A DNA stretch of 64,000 nt from Asaia siamensis. GTDB taxonomy: Bacteria > Pseudomonadota > Alphaproteobacteria > Acetobacterales > Acetobacteraceae. Shown one piece after another: positions 45,252-55,103 of the stretch. The translations under genes and the position numbers were made by a program. The stretch is from contig NZ_BMCH01000003.1 of NCBI RefSeq assembly GCF_014635085.1, positions 310,001 through 374,000 of the forward strand, read 5' to 3'. The notes under the pieces were generated by a model, which saw only the letters and a list, made by a program, of their open reading frames with translations, was not told where the DNA came from and searched no databases. The first letter of the stretch is position 1, and each line of letters begins with the position of its first letter.

Positions 45252-45563
45252 ATGACCACCGAAACTCCCCGCCCCGTTCCGACGGAAACCCTCAGACCGC
45301 GCGTTGCCATACGCTATTGCACGCAATGCAACTGGATGCTGCGCTCTGCCTGGATCGCGCAGGAACTCCTGTCCAGCTTTGGCACCGATCTTGGCGAGGT
45401 GGCGCTTGTGCCAGATACCGGGGGGCATTTCAGCATTTCGGTCGGTGATGTCCTGATCTGGGAGCGCAAGCGCGATGGCGGCTTTCCGGGGCCGAAGGAT
45501 ATCAAGCAGCGCCTGCGTGATGTCATCGCCCCGGAACGCGATCTGGGTCATGTCGATCGCTAG
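45252..45563 (+). CDS. SelT/SelW/SelH-like Rdx family protein
   Basis: 103 aa from ATG 45252, eight bases after AAGGAG; an earlier ATG at 45231 lacks a site. The thioredoxin-like Rdx fold has the redox pair C23-x-x-C26 (RYCTQCNWMLRSAWIAQELL split: YCTQCNW), with cysteine in place of selenocysteine, and GGHFSISVGDVLIWERK. Function is probably redox-related; substrates unknown in bacteria. Confidence 0.87.
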   Translation: MTTETPRPVPTETLRPRVAIRYCTQCNWMLRSAWIAQELLSSFGTDLGEVALVPDTGGHFSISVGDVLIWERKRDGGFPGPKDIKQRLRDVIAPERDLGHVDR

Positions 45564-45708
45564 AATAGCATCACGGAAGTAATATGCGAACGGCGCACCG
45601 TGACAATTATCACAACATGACCGGTACATAACGTTACGGCATCTGGGCAGGACAGAAATGAACGGCTAAGATCGCGCCATAATTTCAACCCCACCAGGAA
45701 ATGAAGTG

Positions 45709-46230
45709 ATGGACGTCACCAAGATCTCCCCCGGCAAGTCTGTTCCCGATGACATCAATGTCGTGATCGAAATTCCGCAGGGCTCTTCTGTCAAATACGA
45801 AGTCGACAAGGAAAGCGGCGCGGTATTTGTGGATCGTTTTCTGTTCACACCGATGAATTACCCGGCAGCTTACGGGTTCATCCCCAATACACTGGCTGCT
45901 GATGGTGATCCGGCCGATGCCCTCGTTCTGGCCCCTGGCCCGATCGTTCCGGGTGCTGTCATCCGTGCGCGCCCGATCGGCATGCTGAAGATGGAAGATG
46001 AGAGCGGACAGGATGAGAAGATCATCTGTGTGCCTCACGACAAGATCCACACGCAGTACACCGACGTGAAGACGATCAACGATCTGCCCGAAATCACGCT
46101 GAAGGCAATCGGCCATTTCTTTGAACGTTACAAGGATCTCGAGCCGAACAAGTGGGTGAAAGTCTCTGGCTGGGAAGGTCCTGAAGAGGCAAAGAAGGCT
46201 ATCATCGCTGCTCTTGAAGCCGCCAAGTAA
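45709..46230 (+). CDS. ppa: Inorganic pyrophosphatase
   Basis: 173 aa, family I soluble enzyme that hydrolyses pyrophosphate and drives biosynthesis forward. Active-site blocks: KYEVDKESGAVFVDRFLF, MNYPAAYGFIPNT, DGDPADALVL (metal-binding aspartates) and the late FFERYKDLEPNKWVKV. Length is standard. ATG 45709 follows AGGAAA. A strong terminator is present directly downstream. Confidence 0.97.
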   Translation: MDVTKISPGKSVPDDINVVIEIPQGSSVKYEVDKESGAVFVDRFLFTPMNYPAAYGFIPNTLAADGDPADALVLAPGPIVPGAVIRARPIGMLKMEDESGQDEKIICVPHDKIHTQYTDVKTINDLPEITLKAIGHFFERYKDLEPNKWVKVSGWEGPEEAKKAIIAALEAAK

Positions 46231-46255
46231 AGCCGACACGCTGTAATAAACAGTG

Positions 46256-46287
46256 ACCGGAAAGACACAGTGTCTTTCCGGTTTTTC
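46256..46287 (+). terminator. Intrinsic terminator after ppa
   Basis: ACCGGAAAGA pairs with TCTTTCCGGT (46256-46265 with 46273-46282) around CACAGTG, then TTTTT. Textbook form. Confidence 0.92.
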
Positions 46288-46441
46288 TATTCACAGGGCT
46301 GTGAGTGGAAAACAGGGCCTCGGCCCGTTGCCAATTCTAAATCATATGTAATAAAAAGGTCATGTTGGGATCAGGAATAACCCCCTCCTCCCATCCTGTA
46401 ACGGAACTTTGCGTTTTCCATCCGACTGGCGGATTGCCCTC

Positions 46442-47911
46442 ATGTCTCTTCCCCGTATCTCCATCAAGGCGCTGGGTGTAGTCACCACAGCTCTTGCCAC
46501 GTTCTCTGCCATCCCCGCAGCCCAGGCACAGTCGCCTCTGGCTGGTGGCGCCCCGAACGGTACGGGCCTTGCTCCCGCCGTGCGCGTTTCGAGCCCGATC
46601 GGCACATATAACCTGCAGAACTCGTCAGTTCCTCCGCTGCCGCACCCCGAAGCGATCTTCGATGATCCATGGGGCTGGAACACCTGGCTGCGTGAGCATG
46701 GCGTGGCGATCCTGCTGGATACGACCAATGAATTTGCGGGCGCAATCACGAGCCCGACCAAGGGTCTGGGCCTGCGTCAGGGCAGCAGCAATGCGGGTCA
46801 GTACGGCTTTGAAAACGATATTGACTGGGAAAAGCTCGCTGGCATTCGCGGCTTTTCGACCCACGCCGTGTTCGTCGGCCGTTACGGCATTCCTGCCAGC
46901 CGCATGTTTGGTGACAACCTGAACCCCAGCCAGGAAATCTATGGCGGCGGCGGCAACGTGGTTGTCCACCTTGTCTATATCTATGGTGAAGAAACCCTGT
47001 TCAACGGTCATCTCGACATCGCAGCCGGTCGTATTCCGCTGCTGACGGATTTCTCGTCGAACCCGCTCTACTGCAACTTCATGAACAATGCTTTCTGCGG
47101 TAACCCGAAAGCATCGTCCGATAATACCAGCCATTCATCCTATCCGGATTCGAACTGGGCTGCCCGTGTACGTGTGCGTCCGTCGCAATACACCTATATT
47201 CAGGCAGGCGTGTATTTCAACACCATGGGTATCTACGGCGTCAAACAGATGCGCACCGGCTTCAAGTGGAACGGCGCGGATATCAATGGTGAAGCAGCAC
47301 CGGTCGAGGCCGGATGGGAACCCATCTTTGGCAAGGACAAGCTGCCCGGTCACTACAAGATCGGTGGCATTGTCGATACGGCGCCCCATCCTGACGTGCT
47401 GTACGATATCAACGACAATTACTGGGCTGTGACGGGTCAGGCCCGCAAGGTGCATAACAACTCGTGGTCTGCCTACGCCCTGGCCGACCAGATGATCATG
47501 CGCCACAAGGGCAATGGCCCTGACGCCGGTATCACCCTGCTTGGTGTGTTCTACAACAACTCACCCGTCACCCAGACGCGTGAACGTCAGTACTCGATCG
47601 GTGTGCTGGATCGCGGTTTCTGGAAATCCCGCCCACTGGACGCCTGGGGTGTGAACTTCAGCTACATCCAGGTTTCGAAGAAGGTGAAGACCGCGCAGGA
47701 AATCCAGCAGAGCCTGGGCTATCAGACCCTGCTCAACGGCTCTTTCTTCCCGCAGACCAACGGTATGGTGATCGAAGCGATGTATCAGATCCGCGTCTGG
47801 CGCGGCATCACCTTCGCTCCTGACTTCCAGTACTTCATCCGCCCGGGTGCCCAGCAGGGTCTGAAGGATGCAGCGACGCTTGGCTTCAAGTCGCACATCG
47901 AAATCTTCTGA
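46442..47911 (+). CDS. oprB: Carbohydrate-selective porin OprB
   Basis: 489 aa with a signal peptide cleaved near AQA (residue 29). Outer-membrane beta-barrel that admits sugars. OprB family pattern: DDPWGWNTWLREHGVAILLD, NDIDWEKLAGIRGFSTHAVF, CNFMNNAFCGNP and a final HIEIF with C-terminal phenylalanine for barrel assembly. Preceded by 155 bp of AT-richer leader after the ppa terminator. A sugar porin beside a secreted mutarotase a few kb away fits a sugar-oxidising life. Confidence 0.94.
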   Translation: MSLPRISIKALGVVTTALATFSAIPAAQAQSPLAGGAPNGTGLAPAVRVSSPIGTYNLQNSSVPPLPHPEAIFDDPWGWNTWLREHGVAILLDTTNEFAGAITSPTKGLGLRQGSSNAGQYGFENDIDWEKLAGIRGFSTHAVFVGRYGIPASRMFGDNLNPSQEIYGGGGNVVVHLVYIYGEETLFNGHLDIAAGRIPLLTDFSSNPLYCNFMNNAFCGNPKASSDNTSHSSYPDSNWAARVRVRPSQYTYIQAGVYFNTMGIYGVKQMRTGFKWNGADINGEAAPVEAGWEPIFGKDKLPGHYKIGGIVDTAPHPDVLYDINDNYWAVTGQARKVHNNSWSAYALADQMIMRHKGNGPDAGITLLGVFYNNSPVTQTRERQYSIGVLDRGFWKSRPLDAWGVNFSYIQVSKKVKTAQEIQQSLGYQTLLNGSFFPQTNGMVIEAMYQIRVWRGITFAPDFQYFIRPGAQQGLKDAATLGFKSHIEIF

Positions 47912-47921
47912 TCCATCCCCC

Positions 47922-47943
47922 CTGCCCCGGCCTGCCGGGGCAG
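47922..47943. terminator. Hairpin between convergent oprB and GT4 genes
   Basis: CTGCCCCGGC (47922-47931) and GCCGGGGCAG (47934-47943) form a GC-rich stem right after the oprB stop. No T run; terminator inferred from placement. Confidence 0.6.
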
Positions 47944-47980
47944 CAACACAGGTTTTACCTGCACGCCCTGAAGGCTTCCG

Positions 47981-49204
47981 TCAGTTGACGATGGAGCCTA
48001 TCAGGGCGTCGTAGTTTGCGAGATAGCCATCAAGCGACAATTCAGCCTCGGCAAAATGCCGCGCGCCCTGCCTGAGTCTGGCGGCGAGATTGCGGTCTTC
48101 GAGAATTTCGAGAATGGAATCGGCAATACGATCCGGCTCCAGAAACGGCGCCAGAAGCCCGTTGCGCCTGTCGGTAACAAATTCCTCAACCGAGGCCGTC
48201 TGGCTGCCTACAATCGCACAGCCTGTGGCCATGGCCTCTCGCAGGGACCACGAGGCGACAAACGGGTAGGTAAGATAGACATGCGCATCGGACCGTTTGA
48301 GCGCGGTGCGGAAAATGTCGTAATCGACCTTGCCCATGAAATGCACCCGATCGAGATCGAGCCGTGAGGCCACTTCATTCAGGAACACATTGCGCCAGCT
48401 ACCCGCCTCGACCGGCGGCGGGGCGCCATAGCTCGTGCCATCTCCACCAATCAGCACGACCCGGACATCGGGACGCTCAGCAAGAATACGCGGCAGGGCG
48501 CGCATGAAGCTGTGAAAGCCACGATAAGGTTCGAGATTGCGCGCCACGAAGGTGATCAGCTTGTCCTGCGGACGAATGACATGCGGACCAATCGCGACAT
48601 CACGCTCGAAAATCGCCGGCTCAGGCGCACAGAGATCCAGATTTACTCCCTCGCGCAGAAGACTGATGCGGTTTTGCGCCCAGTCCGGATAGGTGCTTTT
48701 CTGGAAAAGGGTCGGGGTCTGGCCATACTGATTGAGGTTCAGCGCCAGAAGATTGATGGCGTTCTTGACACGCACATTCGGAAAGAGGTCTGGCCGGGGT
48801 GGGAATTCCGGGTCGAAATCGACGTCATTCCGGTCCGTGTGGTAGAAGAACTCGAAATAACCGAGAATGGGCGTTGTCGGAAAAACATCGACAATATTCA
48901 GCAATTCGCCCCAGCCATGATGGCCGATGATGATATCGGGTGTGTAGCCAAGCCCCTTGAGCGTCTGGGCAGCACGCGCCACCGCTTCGGCCCGGATCAG
49001 TCCCATTTCCAGTTCGCGCAAGGAGGGATGGGTATGTTGTGAAACGGCCCGGTCCTGCCGATACAACACACGCCTCACACCGGGAAGCGCTCCCTCATTG
49101 GCCTCGGAAATAAAGACGATCTCGTGCTCGCCCTGCGCATGCAGATGCCGGACCAGATGGAGAAACTGGCCGGGGAAATTCTGATGCACGAACAGGAAAC
49201 GCAC
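47981..49204 (-). CDS. GT4 family glycosyltransferase
   Basis: 407 aa from GTG 49204, GT-B fold. The N-terminal domain (MRFLFVHQNFPGQFLHLVRHL, PDIIIGHHGWGE) matches the Glyco_trans_4_3 family; the C-terminal GT1 domain has FVARNLEPYRGFHSFMRAL, VVLIGGDG and SLREAMATGCAIVGS with the nucleotide-binding Glu in the ETASVEEF-like loop (QTASVEEFV). Likely transfers a sugar in surface polysaccharide or glycoprotein synthesis. Last gene of the minus-strand secretion/glycosylation cluster. Confidence 0.88.
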   Translation of the reverse strand: MRFLFVHQNFPGQFLHLVRHLHAQGEHEIVFISEANEGALPGVRRVLYRQDRAVSQHTHPSLRELEMGLIRAEAVARAAQTLKGLGYTPDIIIGHHGWGELLNIVDVFPTTPILGYFEFFYHTDRNDVDFDPEFPPRPDLFPNVRVKNAINLLALNLNQYGQTPTLFQKSTYPDWAQNRISLLREGVNLDLCAPEPAIFERDVAIGPHVIRPQDKLITFVARNLEPYRGFHSFMRALPRILAERPDVRVVLIGGDGTSYGAPPPVEAGSWRNVFLNEVASRLDLDRVHFMGKVDYDIFRTALKRSDAHVYLTYPFVASWSLREAMATGCAIVGSQTASVEEFVTDRRNGLLAPFLEPDRIADSILEILEDRNLAARLRQGARHFAEAELSLDGYLANYDALIGSIVN

Positions 49205-49361
49205 GACCGACAGACTTTCAATTGCTCGACATGAAAGAGCGGTCCTCTTCCTGCCGTAATTCTGGCAGCAGGTTCAAGCCCTCTGCCAGACACGCCCATG
49301 ACCAGGCAGATAAGGGCTCTCATGCCATCGCTGACTGGCAGAGAGCCTCTTGATATCAGGC

Positions 49362-50282
49362 TTACGAAGCCTTGCGACGAGGCGAGGCCTTCTTGGCGCC
49401 CTTGCCCGAGGCAGCGGCGTTCGCGCCAGCGTCACGGGGAAGGATTTCCAGATGGAAAGCCTCAAGCGGTGCCAGTGACTCAGCTTCCAGAGTTTCTCCG
49501 CCGGACACAGGGCCAAGCCGCGTGCCATCAGTGAAGGTCGCGCTCAGAACGATGTCGAACTTGTCTTCAGCGCCATTCTTCAGGCGAACACACAAACCGA
49601 GGATCGGCAGCGCCATGCCGCGCGAGCCGCAATACTGACCCGCCTCAGCCCAGGGAGACAACCAGCCTTTGCCAAGCACTGCCTGGTATTCGATATCTTC
49701 CGGCGCGATCTGGCTCTGCGGTGCAATGCCAAAACCCTCGATCCAGTTCTGACTGCCAGGCTCACCCATCCATTCGCCAATCGAGGCAAGAACATCGCCG
49801 CGACGCTGAACATGGGCTGCGACTTCAGGCTTGAAGTCAGGATGAGGGGCCTGCGCCACGGCACCGGGCTGAGCCGCAACAGCCGCTTGCGATGCGGAAG
49901 CTGCACCCGGTGTTGCGACCGGCTCACCCGAAAGACGGGCAACCTGAATGCCCGGCGCAGGCATTGTGCTGTCGGGCGCCTGATAGGTTGTAACAAGAAT
50001 CTGCGCCGGACCACGTGACACGCGCACCAGAGCGGCACCCGCTCCTGCACCATGGCTTGCGCTGATCACCCCATCATCGTCGATCGTGGTGATGGACACG
50101 ACACCTGCCGGCATGTTGGGCGCCTGGGTGACCGTAACCGCCGGATAGCCATTGACGCAGTGCGCGGCACTTTCAGGCGGCAGGAAAACACAATACAGCC
50201 CCGCATCGAATGTCATCAGAGATCCATGGACCTTGAGCTGAACTACCTGATCCTGCCCCGGAGAATTCGTCGAGTTAGACAT
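49362..50282 (-). CDS. Hypothetical protein, 306 aa, of the secretion/glycosylation cluster
   Basis: No recognised family. No signal peptide or membrane segment. N-terminal beta-rich part (about 10-110), Ala/Pro-rich linker (about 120-155), a second folded part (about 160-280) with IGEWMGEPGSQNWIEGFG and PLEAFHLEILPRD, and a basic Lys/Arg-rich tail (GKGAKKASPRRKAS). It lies between the 986-aa glycosyltransferase and the GT4 gene on the same strand. It may be cluster-specific; a secreted substrate or a cytosolic helper are both possible. Confidence 0.6.
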   Translation of the reverse strand: MSNSTNSPGQDQVVQLKVHGSLMTFDAGLYCVFLPPESAAHCVNGYPAVTVTQAPNMPAGVVSITTIDDDGVISASHGAGAGAALVRVSRGPAQILVTTYQAPDSTMPAPGIQVARLSGEPVATPGAASASQAAVAAQPGAVAQAPHPDFKPEVAAHVQRRGDVLASIGEWMGEPGSQNWIEGFGIAPQSQIAPEDIEYQAVLGKGWLSPWAEAGQYCGSRGMALPILGLCVRLKNGAEDKFDIVLSATFTDGTRLGPVSGGETLEAESLAPLEAFHLEILPRDAGANAAASGKGAKKASPRRKAS

Positions 50283-50406
50283 CTATACTTACTCACCACT
50301 TATTTGAGCTTGGACAAAAGATACAGGCACACCGAACCTGACCACATTTCGTTAAGAAATCTCACGAGCTATATCAGCTAATATGCAATTATTAAAGTCG
50401 CATCCT

Positions 50407-53367
50407 TTAATGTGATAAGTGTAGCAAGAAATTACTCAATAATGGCACAGGCATTCCGAGTGGCACCACCGCCCCCCTGCCCGACTTCTGAATACGCTCC
50501 GATTGCGCCCCCAGATCGAAACTTACGGCCCTCAATCCGGCATTCCACAAGTTGGAAAGAGCAAAGCACCAGGTCTCCGGCCAGACTGACGGAATAAGAC
50601 CAAGGTCGCATTCAAAAGATTCGATCAGACGCGTCGCCTCGTCTTCACGATACTCACCCGTAATCATCACATGGCCTGTCGCCATCAGGCGGTCGTCGTC
50701 GATTGTATAACCGGCCACGACATAATCCAGCGGCAGATTGCGATTCGCCGCGTCCTGGGCCAGCTGCAACACGATCTCGAAGCCTTTCTCCCGCCCTATG
50801 GCCCCAGGCACACAGATGCGACGGCGATGGCCGTCACGGGGCCGTGCAGGCTTGAGCGGGGGGTAATGTCCTGTTTCGAGCGGTTCGAGCGTGACATCCA
50901 GCCCGGGGAAATGACGCCGCATACGTCTTTGCAAATCATGCGAACTGGCAAAGACCGCACGTGCAGCGCGCAGCATGTCATTGGAGCGCCCGACAAGCTC
51001 CGACACAGACAGATCGGAGTCAATCAGTGTGCCCTGCTGGGCCACGCAGCTCTCGCATCCGGCGAGAGAGGGCTCTCCGCAATAATGATGGTTCGGGCCG
51101 ACGAGGCAGATTCGCGGACAGAACCAGACATAATCGTGCAGCACGATGTCCCATTGCAGATCGAGCGCCGACGCCAGCGTCTTCATGCCGGGAGCATGAC
51201 CAAGAAGATGATGCCACTCGATACGGCCGATCTGCATGCGACGCAGGACCGTCACGAGATCGGACCATTCATAGGGAAGGCTGAAAACGAGATTGGTGAC
51301 ATCGCCACCGCAATCCTCGATCCGGCATCCTTTCAGATGCGGTCGCAGGATCAGCACTTGCGTGCCCTCTTTTTCTGCTTCGTCGCGCCGCTGCTGCACC
51401 ACACGCTCAACCCCGCCACCGGAATCATGTGAGACCATCATGAGGCACTGCTTCATGGACCGGCGCCGGGCGAGCATACGCACCAGCCCGACATTACGCC
51501 TGACCGGCGCCAGAGGGTCGGCATCGACGAACTGCCTGACGAGGCTGTCATACCCGGGATGCAGCTTGTTGAGCATACGCAGATTGCGGTCGAGCAGCAG
51601 GGTGCGCGTCCGCCCGAACGACACCGAACCGACATGACGCACAAAGAGGTCTGTCGCCGCGATGTTACGCCAGCCGAGTTCGGCCGCACGGCAGCAGAAA
51701 TCATTCTCCTCCCCATAGCCCTGTGCGAAAATCTCGACGTTCAGAAGACCCGTCTGGGCCAGACAATCCCCCCTGATCGCCATGCAGAAACCATGACCAG
51801 TCGGCAGATCGATCAATCCAGTCTGCGGCAGCGAGGCAAAAATCTGGTCAAAGCCCTGCCCGGTTTTCGGATCTGGTGTTGGGTTGGCTTTCGTCACCGA
51901 CGGATAGGAGAGAATGGTCGCGTCATTGGAAAAAGGGGTGACTGTGCCTATTGCCGCGTCGCGATCAAGCCAGGCACGCAATCGGCTGATTCCGCCAACG
52001 GGCAAAAGCGCGTCGCTGTTCAGCAGGATCACGTCACGCCCCGCCGCATGGGCAAGACCGGCATTGGCGCTTACCGTGAACCCGCGATTCTGTCCGTGAC
52101 GGATCAGCGTGATTGCGCCGCGTGCGGCAAACTCATCGAGGCAGAGCGAGAGTTCGGGCTCGGGAGACGCATCATCCACGACCAGACACTCGATATCGTC
52201 ACCCTGCTGTGCCAGCACCGCGTCAATGCAGGCGCGTGTCAGAACCACATCGCGATAAGCTGGAATGATGACGAGACAGCCCGTGGGACGCGCCGCAACA
52301 CGGGGCTTCTTTCGTTGGGTGTTTCGAGCAGGACGTGTGGTCGGCTCCTCCTTCCTGTCCAGCAGCGATATGACCGCAGGCCCGATCGGACTACCGGTCA
52401 GAGGCTGACCGTAGCGATCGAGGATACGGATCTCGCGTAAAGGAAGACTCGCCAAGGGAATGTCGAAATGACGCGGTCTGGCGAGCGGCTTCTCCAGCTT
52501 GGCCCCCTGCTCAAGCTCAGACGCCGTCAGATCGATACGCTCTGTGCCGGTATCAATCACGACTTGAGGCGTGAAATCAGGATCGGCAGGATACCAGATC
52601 CAGCCTTCCAGACGATGGTGAGCAACGGTTGCAAAACCCTGCAACGTACGGATTGCACCCAGCGCGATCGGAGCACCGTAGAGAACTTGCCCTTGCGACG
52701 ACACGGTTAATTGGCTGGCATGCATCCAGCTTTCGGGTAGGGTAAACGGCAGGGCCACATCCTGCGCGACGCATTCCCCATCAAGCCATATCATTACCGG
52801 ATTGGGGCACTGGCCCATGACGATGCCGTCATTGCTGGTCGCACACCACCCCGGACGACCCGAATGGGGCAGGAAACGCTGGACCCATGGGAAGGCTTCG
52901 GGCGCAGGGGCATAATTCGAGAGCATTCTCTCAAAGACTGAAACCGCTTCCGCCATCCGGCCAAGATGGGACAGGGCAATGGCCTGCCCAACCAGCGCCT
53001 TGCGCATAATAAAGCGTTCGGTGATCCAAAGCATCGCGTCATGGGCGGCCGCCCAGCGACCGGCCGACAGCAAGGCCATGCCGAAAGCGAAAATGACGTT
53101 AGGATCGTGACGGGCCATGCGAGCCGCACGGCCCAGCCAATAGAGCCCTGTGTTCTGGTCGCCTGCCTGAACGGCATCGGTCCCGCGACGATAGGCTTCC
53201 TGCGCACGCGCATCATGCCAGCGCTGCCAGTCTGCCCGGTCCTTGTCCGTTATGACATGACCGAAACCCGATCGAACAGGAGGGGGCCGCCTAGTGGGCA
53301 GGTGCCTGCCCTCCCGGGCGTGTGCCCAGCCGTCGTTCAAGCTTTGCCAGCTCGGGCGAGGCTTCAT
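50407..53367 (-). CDS. Multidomain glycosyltransferase (TPR-like, accessory module, GT2 and GT4-like)
   Basis: 986 aa. Residues about 55-150 are TPR-like helical repeats. About 175-340 is a beta-rich region whose end (LEGWIWYPADPDF, FDIPLASL, GQPLTGSPI) resembles the accessory module of the glycosyltransferase at 6018. A GT2 domain starts near 359 (CLVIIPAYRD) with DDASPE and LNSDALLP as the metal/sugar loop. A GT-B/GT4-like part begins near 639 (CLMMVSHDSGGGVERV). ATG 53367 has AAGG upstream and lies inside the Sel1 gene, giving a 77-bp overlap. It may glycosylate a surface polymer or secreted protein. Confidence 0.78.
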   Translation of the reverse strand: MKPRPSWQSLNDGWAHAREGRHLPTRRPPPVRSGFGHVITDKDRADWQRWHDARAQEAYRRGTDAVQAGDQNTGLYWLGRAARMARHDPNVIFAFGMALLSAGRWAAAHDAMLWITERFIMRKALVGQAIALSHLGRMAEAVSVFERMLSNYAPAPEAFPWVQRFLPHSGRPGWCATSNDGIVMGQCPNPVMIWLDGECVAQDVALPFTLPESWMHASQLTVSSQGQVLYGAPIALGAIRTLQGFATVAHHRLEGWIWYPADPDFTPQVVIDTGTERIDLTASELEQGAKLEKPLARPRHFDIPLASLPLREIRILDRYGQPLTGSPIGPAVISLLDRKEEPTTRPARNTQRKKPRVAARPTGCLVIIPAYRDVVLTRACIDAVLAQQGDDIECLVVDDASPEPELSLCLDEFAARGAITLIRHGQNRGFTVSANAGLAHAAGRDVILLNSDALLPVGGISRLRAWLDRDAAIGTVTPFSNDATILSYPSVTKANPTPDPKTGQGFDQIFASLPQTGLIDLPTGHGFCMAIRGDCLAQTGLLNVEIFAQGYGEENDFCCRAAELGWRNIAATDLFVRHVGSVSFGRTRTLLLDRNLRMLNKLHPGYDSLVRQFVDADPLAPVRRNVGLVRMLARRRSMKQCLMMVSHDSGGGVERVVQQRRDEAEKEGTQVLILRPHLKGCRIEDCGGDVTNLVFSLPYEWSDLVTVLRRMQIGRIEWHHLLGHAPGMKTLASALDLQWDIVLHDYVWFCPRICLVGPNHHYCGEPSLAGCESCVAQQGTLIDSDLSVSELVGRSNDMLRAARAVFASSHDLQRRMRRHFPGLDVTLEPLETGHYPPLKPARPRDGHRRRICVPGAIGREKGFEIVLQLAQDAANRNLPLDYVVAGYTIDDDRLMATGHVMITGEYREDEATRLIESFECDLGLIPSVWPETWCFALSNLWNAGLRAVSFDLGAQSERIQKSGRGAVVPLGMPVPLLSNFLLHLSH

Positions 53368-55069
53368 TCACGCCTTGGGCCTGCGCGCGCTCAAGCCAGA
53401 TACGGGCTTCGACCGGATTGACCTCGCCTGCCAGACCTCTCTTGAGATACCGCCCCAGCATGAGCTGCCCCAGAGCATGACCCCGCTCTGCCGCGAGACG
53501 GAAGAAACGTTGTGCCTCACGCCGATCAACTGGCACGTCATGTCCTCCTCCAAGCATCGCACCGGCCGAGAACATGGCCTCGACACTTCCAAGCTGGGCC
53601 GCGTCGACATAAAGGGCAAGTGCTCGCGCATGATCCCTACCTTTTGGAACGCGCCCCGAGACAAGAAGCTGCGCAAGCAGGATCATCGCCTCGGTCATTC
53701 GGGCCTGTGCCGCTTTTTCAAGCCATTGCACGGCAGCCCCGGAATCCTCTCGCACGCCACGGCCCTCGAGATACATACGGCCCAGCCAGTACTGGGCATT
53801 GACGACGCCATCTGCCGCGCGCTGCATCCAGTAGGCGGCCTGCGCATCGTCGCGCTCTGTACCGACACCTTCGGCATAGCAGACGCCAACATTGAAGGCG
53901 CCGACCAGATCGCCGTTTTCTGCGGCCTGCAGGAAGCGCTTCTGCATGGCGACCCGGCCTTCTTCCGACCCGATGCCCGTCAGGGCCAGATTGCCAAGAT
54001 CGGCGTCAGCCACACGATCGCCGCACTCTGCTGAAACACGGAACCATCTGGCGGCCTCGTCCGGGTCGCGATGCACCCCGGTGCCGGTCAGATAGAGCAG
54101 CCCCAGACCTCGCGCCGCAGCGCCGTGCCCCAGCTCGGCAGCGACCTGATACCAGGTGGCTGCCTCAAGATAATTCGGAGCCATTTCTTCGCCCCGGATA
54201 TGCAGATCGCCGAGCAGGGCCGCCGCCTCTGCATCGCCCCCCAAAGCAGCGCGACGCAGCCAGGTTTCGGCGCGATCCGGCCGACGGGCCAGCCCCTTTC
54301 CCTGCAGCAGATAAAGCGCAAAACGTGTCTGCGCCTGAACGATGCCGCGCTCGGCAGCTTTCTCGAAATAGCGGGCTGCCGCAGCGAGATCCTGCGCCTG
54401 ACCGATACCCTGTTCGTTGATCCAGGCCAGAAAATAGAACGCTGTCGCCAGACCAGCGTCAGACGCCAGCAGCAGTTCGACCGTGCCACGCGCGAGATCT
54501 TCAGGTGATTTCGGGTCAGAATGCAGGGCCATACCGAGGCCGAGATGCCCCTGGGCCGACCCGGCAGACGCGGATTTCTCATACCATTCCCGCGCCTCAA
54601 CGAGATCGCGCGATGATTCAGGGCCATTCGTCAGCACATAACCGAGAAGGGCCTGTGCGTCTGGCTGCCCCTCATTGGCGGCGAGACGGCTCCAATGGGC
54701 AGCCAGCTCCAAATCGGGAACGCGCTTGCGCTCCTTTCCATCACGCATGATGGTGGCGCGGTTTTCATCGAAGCCTTCAGGAAAGCCTACGAGATAAAGC
54801 GTGGCAAGCGTCAGGCGCGCCTGGACATGCCCGGCCTCCGCCGCCTTGCGCACCCATCTCGTGCCATCTTCGAGACTCGGTGGCGTACCCCAGCCTTCGA
54901 GATAGGCCTTCCCGGTTCGGTACTGCGCTTCGACATTGCCCTGCTGGGCAAGCTGGCCCAGGGCCTTGAAGCCCTTGACCGCATCATCTCCGGACTCGAG
55001 CTGCGCGATTGCCTGCCTGAGACGAGCATCACGCGATATAACCGAGGCCAGCTTTTCCTTCAGAGCCAA
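53291..55069 (-). CDS. Sel1-like repeat (SLR) protein
   Basis: 592 aa from TTG 55069 with AAGGAG six bases upstream. At least twelve Sel1/TPR-like repeats fill the chain, with the pattern A...LG.LY..G.GV..D...A..W...AA..G (for example LGLLYLTGTGVHRDPDEAARW split as LYLTGTGVHRDPDEA). Such alpha-solenoids mediate protein-protein contacts. No signal peptide, so likely cytosolic, perhaps scaffolding the secretion or glycosyltransferase machinery. It is 34 bp after the HlyD gene. Confidence 0.88.
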   Translation of the reverse strand: MALKEKLASVISRDARLRQAIAQLESGDDAVKGFKALGQLAQQGNVEAQYRTGKAYLEGWGTPPSLEDGTRWVRKAAEAGHVQARLTLATLYLVGFPEGFDENRATIMRDGKERKRVPDLELAAHWSRLAANEGQPDAQALLGYVLTNGPESSRDLVEAREWYEKSASAGSAQGHLGLGMALHSDPKSPEDLARGTVELLLASDAGLATAFYFLAWINEQGIGQAQDLAAAARYFEKAAERGIVQAQTRFALYLLQGKGLARRPDRAETWLRRAALGGDAEAAALLGDLHIRGEEMAPNYLEAATWYQVAAELGHGAAARGLGLLYLTGTGVHRDPDEAARWFRVSAECGDRVADADLGNLALTGIGSEEGRVAMQKRFLQAAENGDLVGAFNVGVCYAEGVGTERDDAQAAYWMQRAADGVVNAQYWLGRMYLEGRGVREDSGAAVQWLEKAAQARMTEAMILLAQLLVSGRVPKGRDHARALALYVDAAQLGSVEAMFSAGAMLGGGHDVPVDRREAQRFFRLAAERGHALGQLMLGRYLKRGLAGEVNPVEARIWLERAQAQGVNEASPELAKLERRLGTRPGGQAPAH

Positions 55070-55103
55070 ACCACTCTCCTTCTCGCGGATATGCCGCCCT
55101 TGC

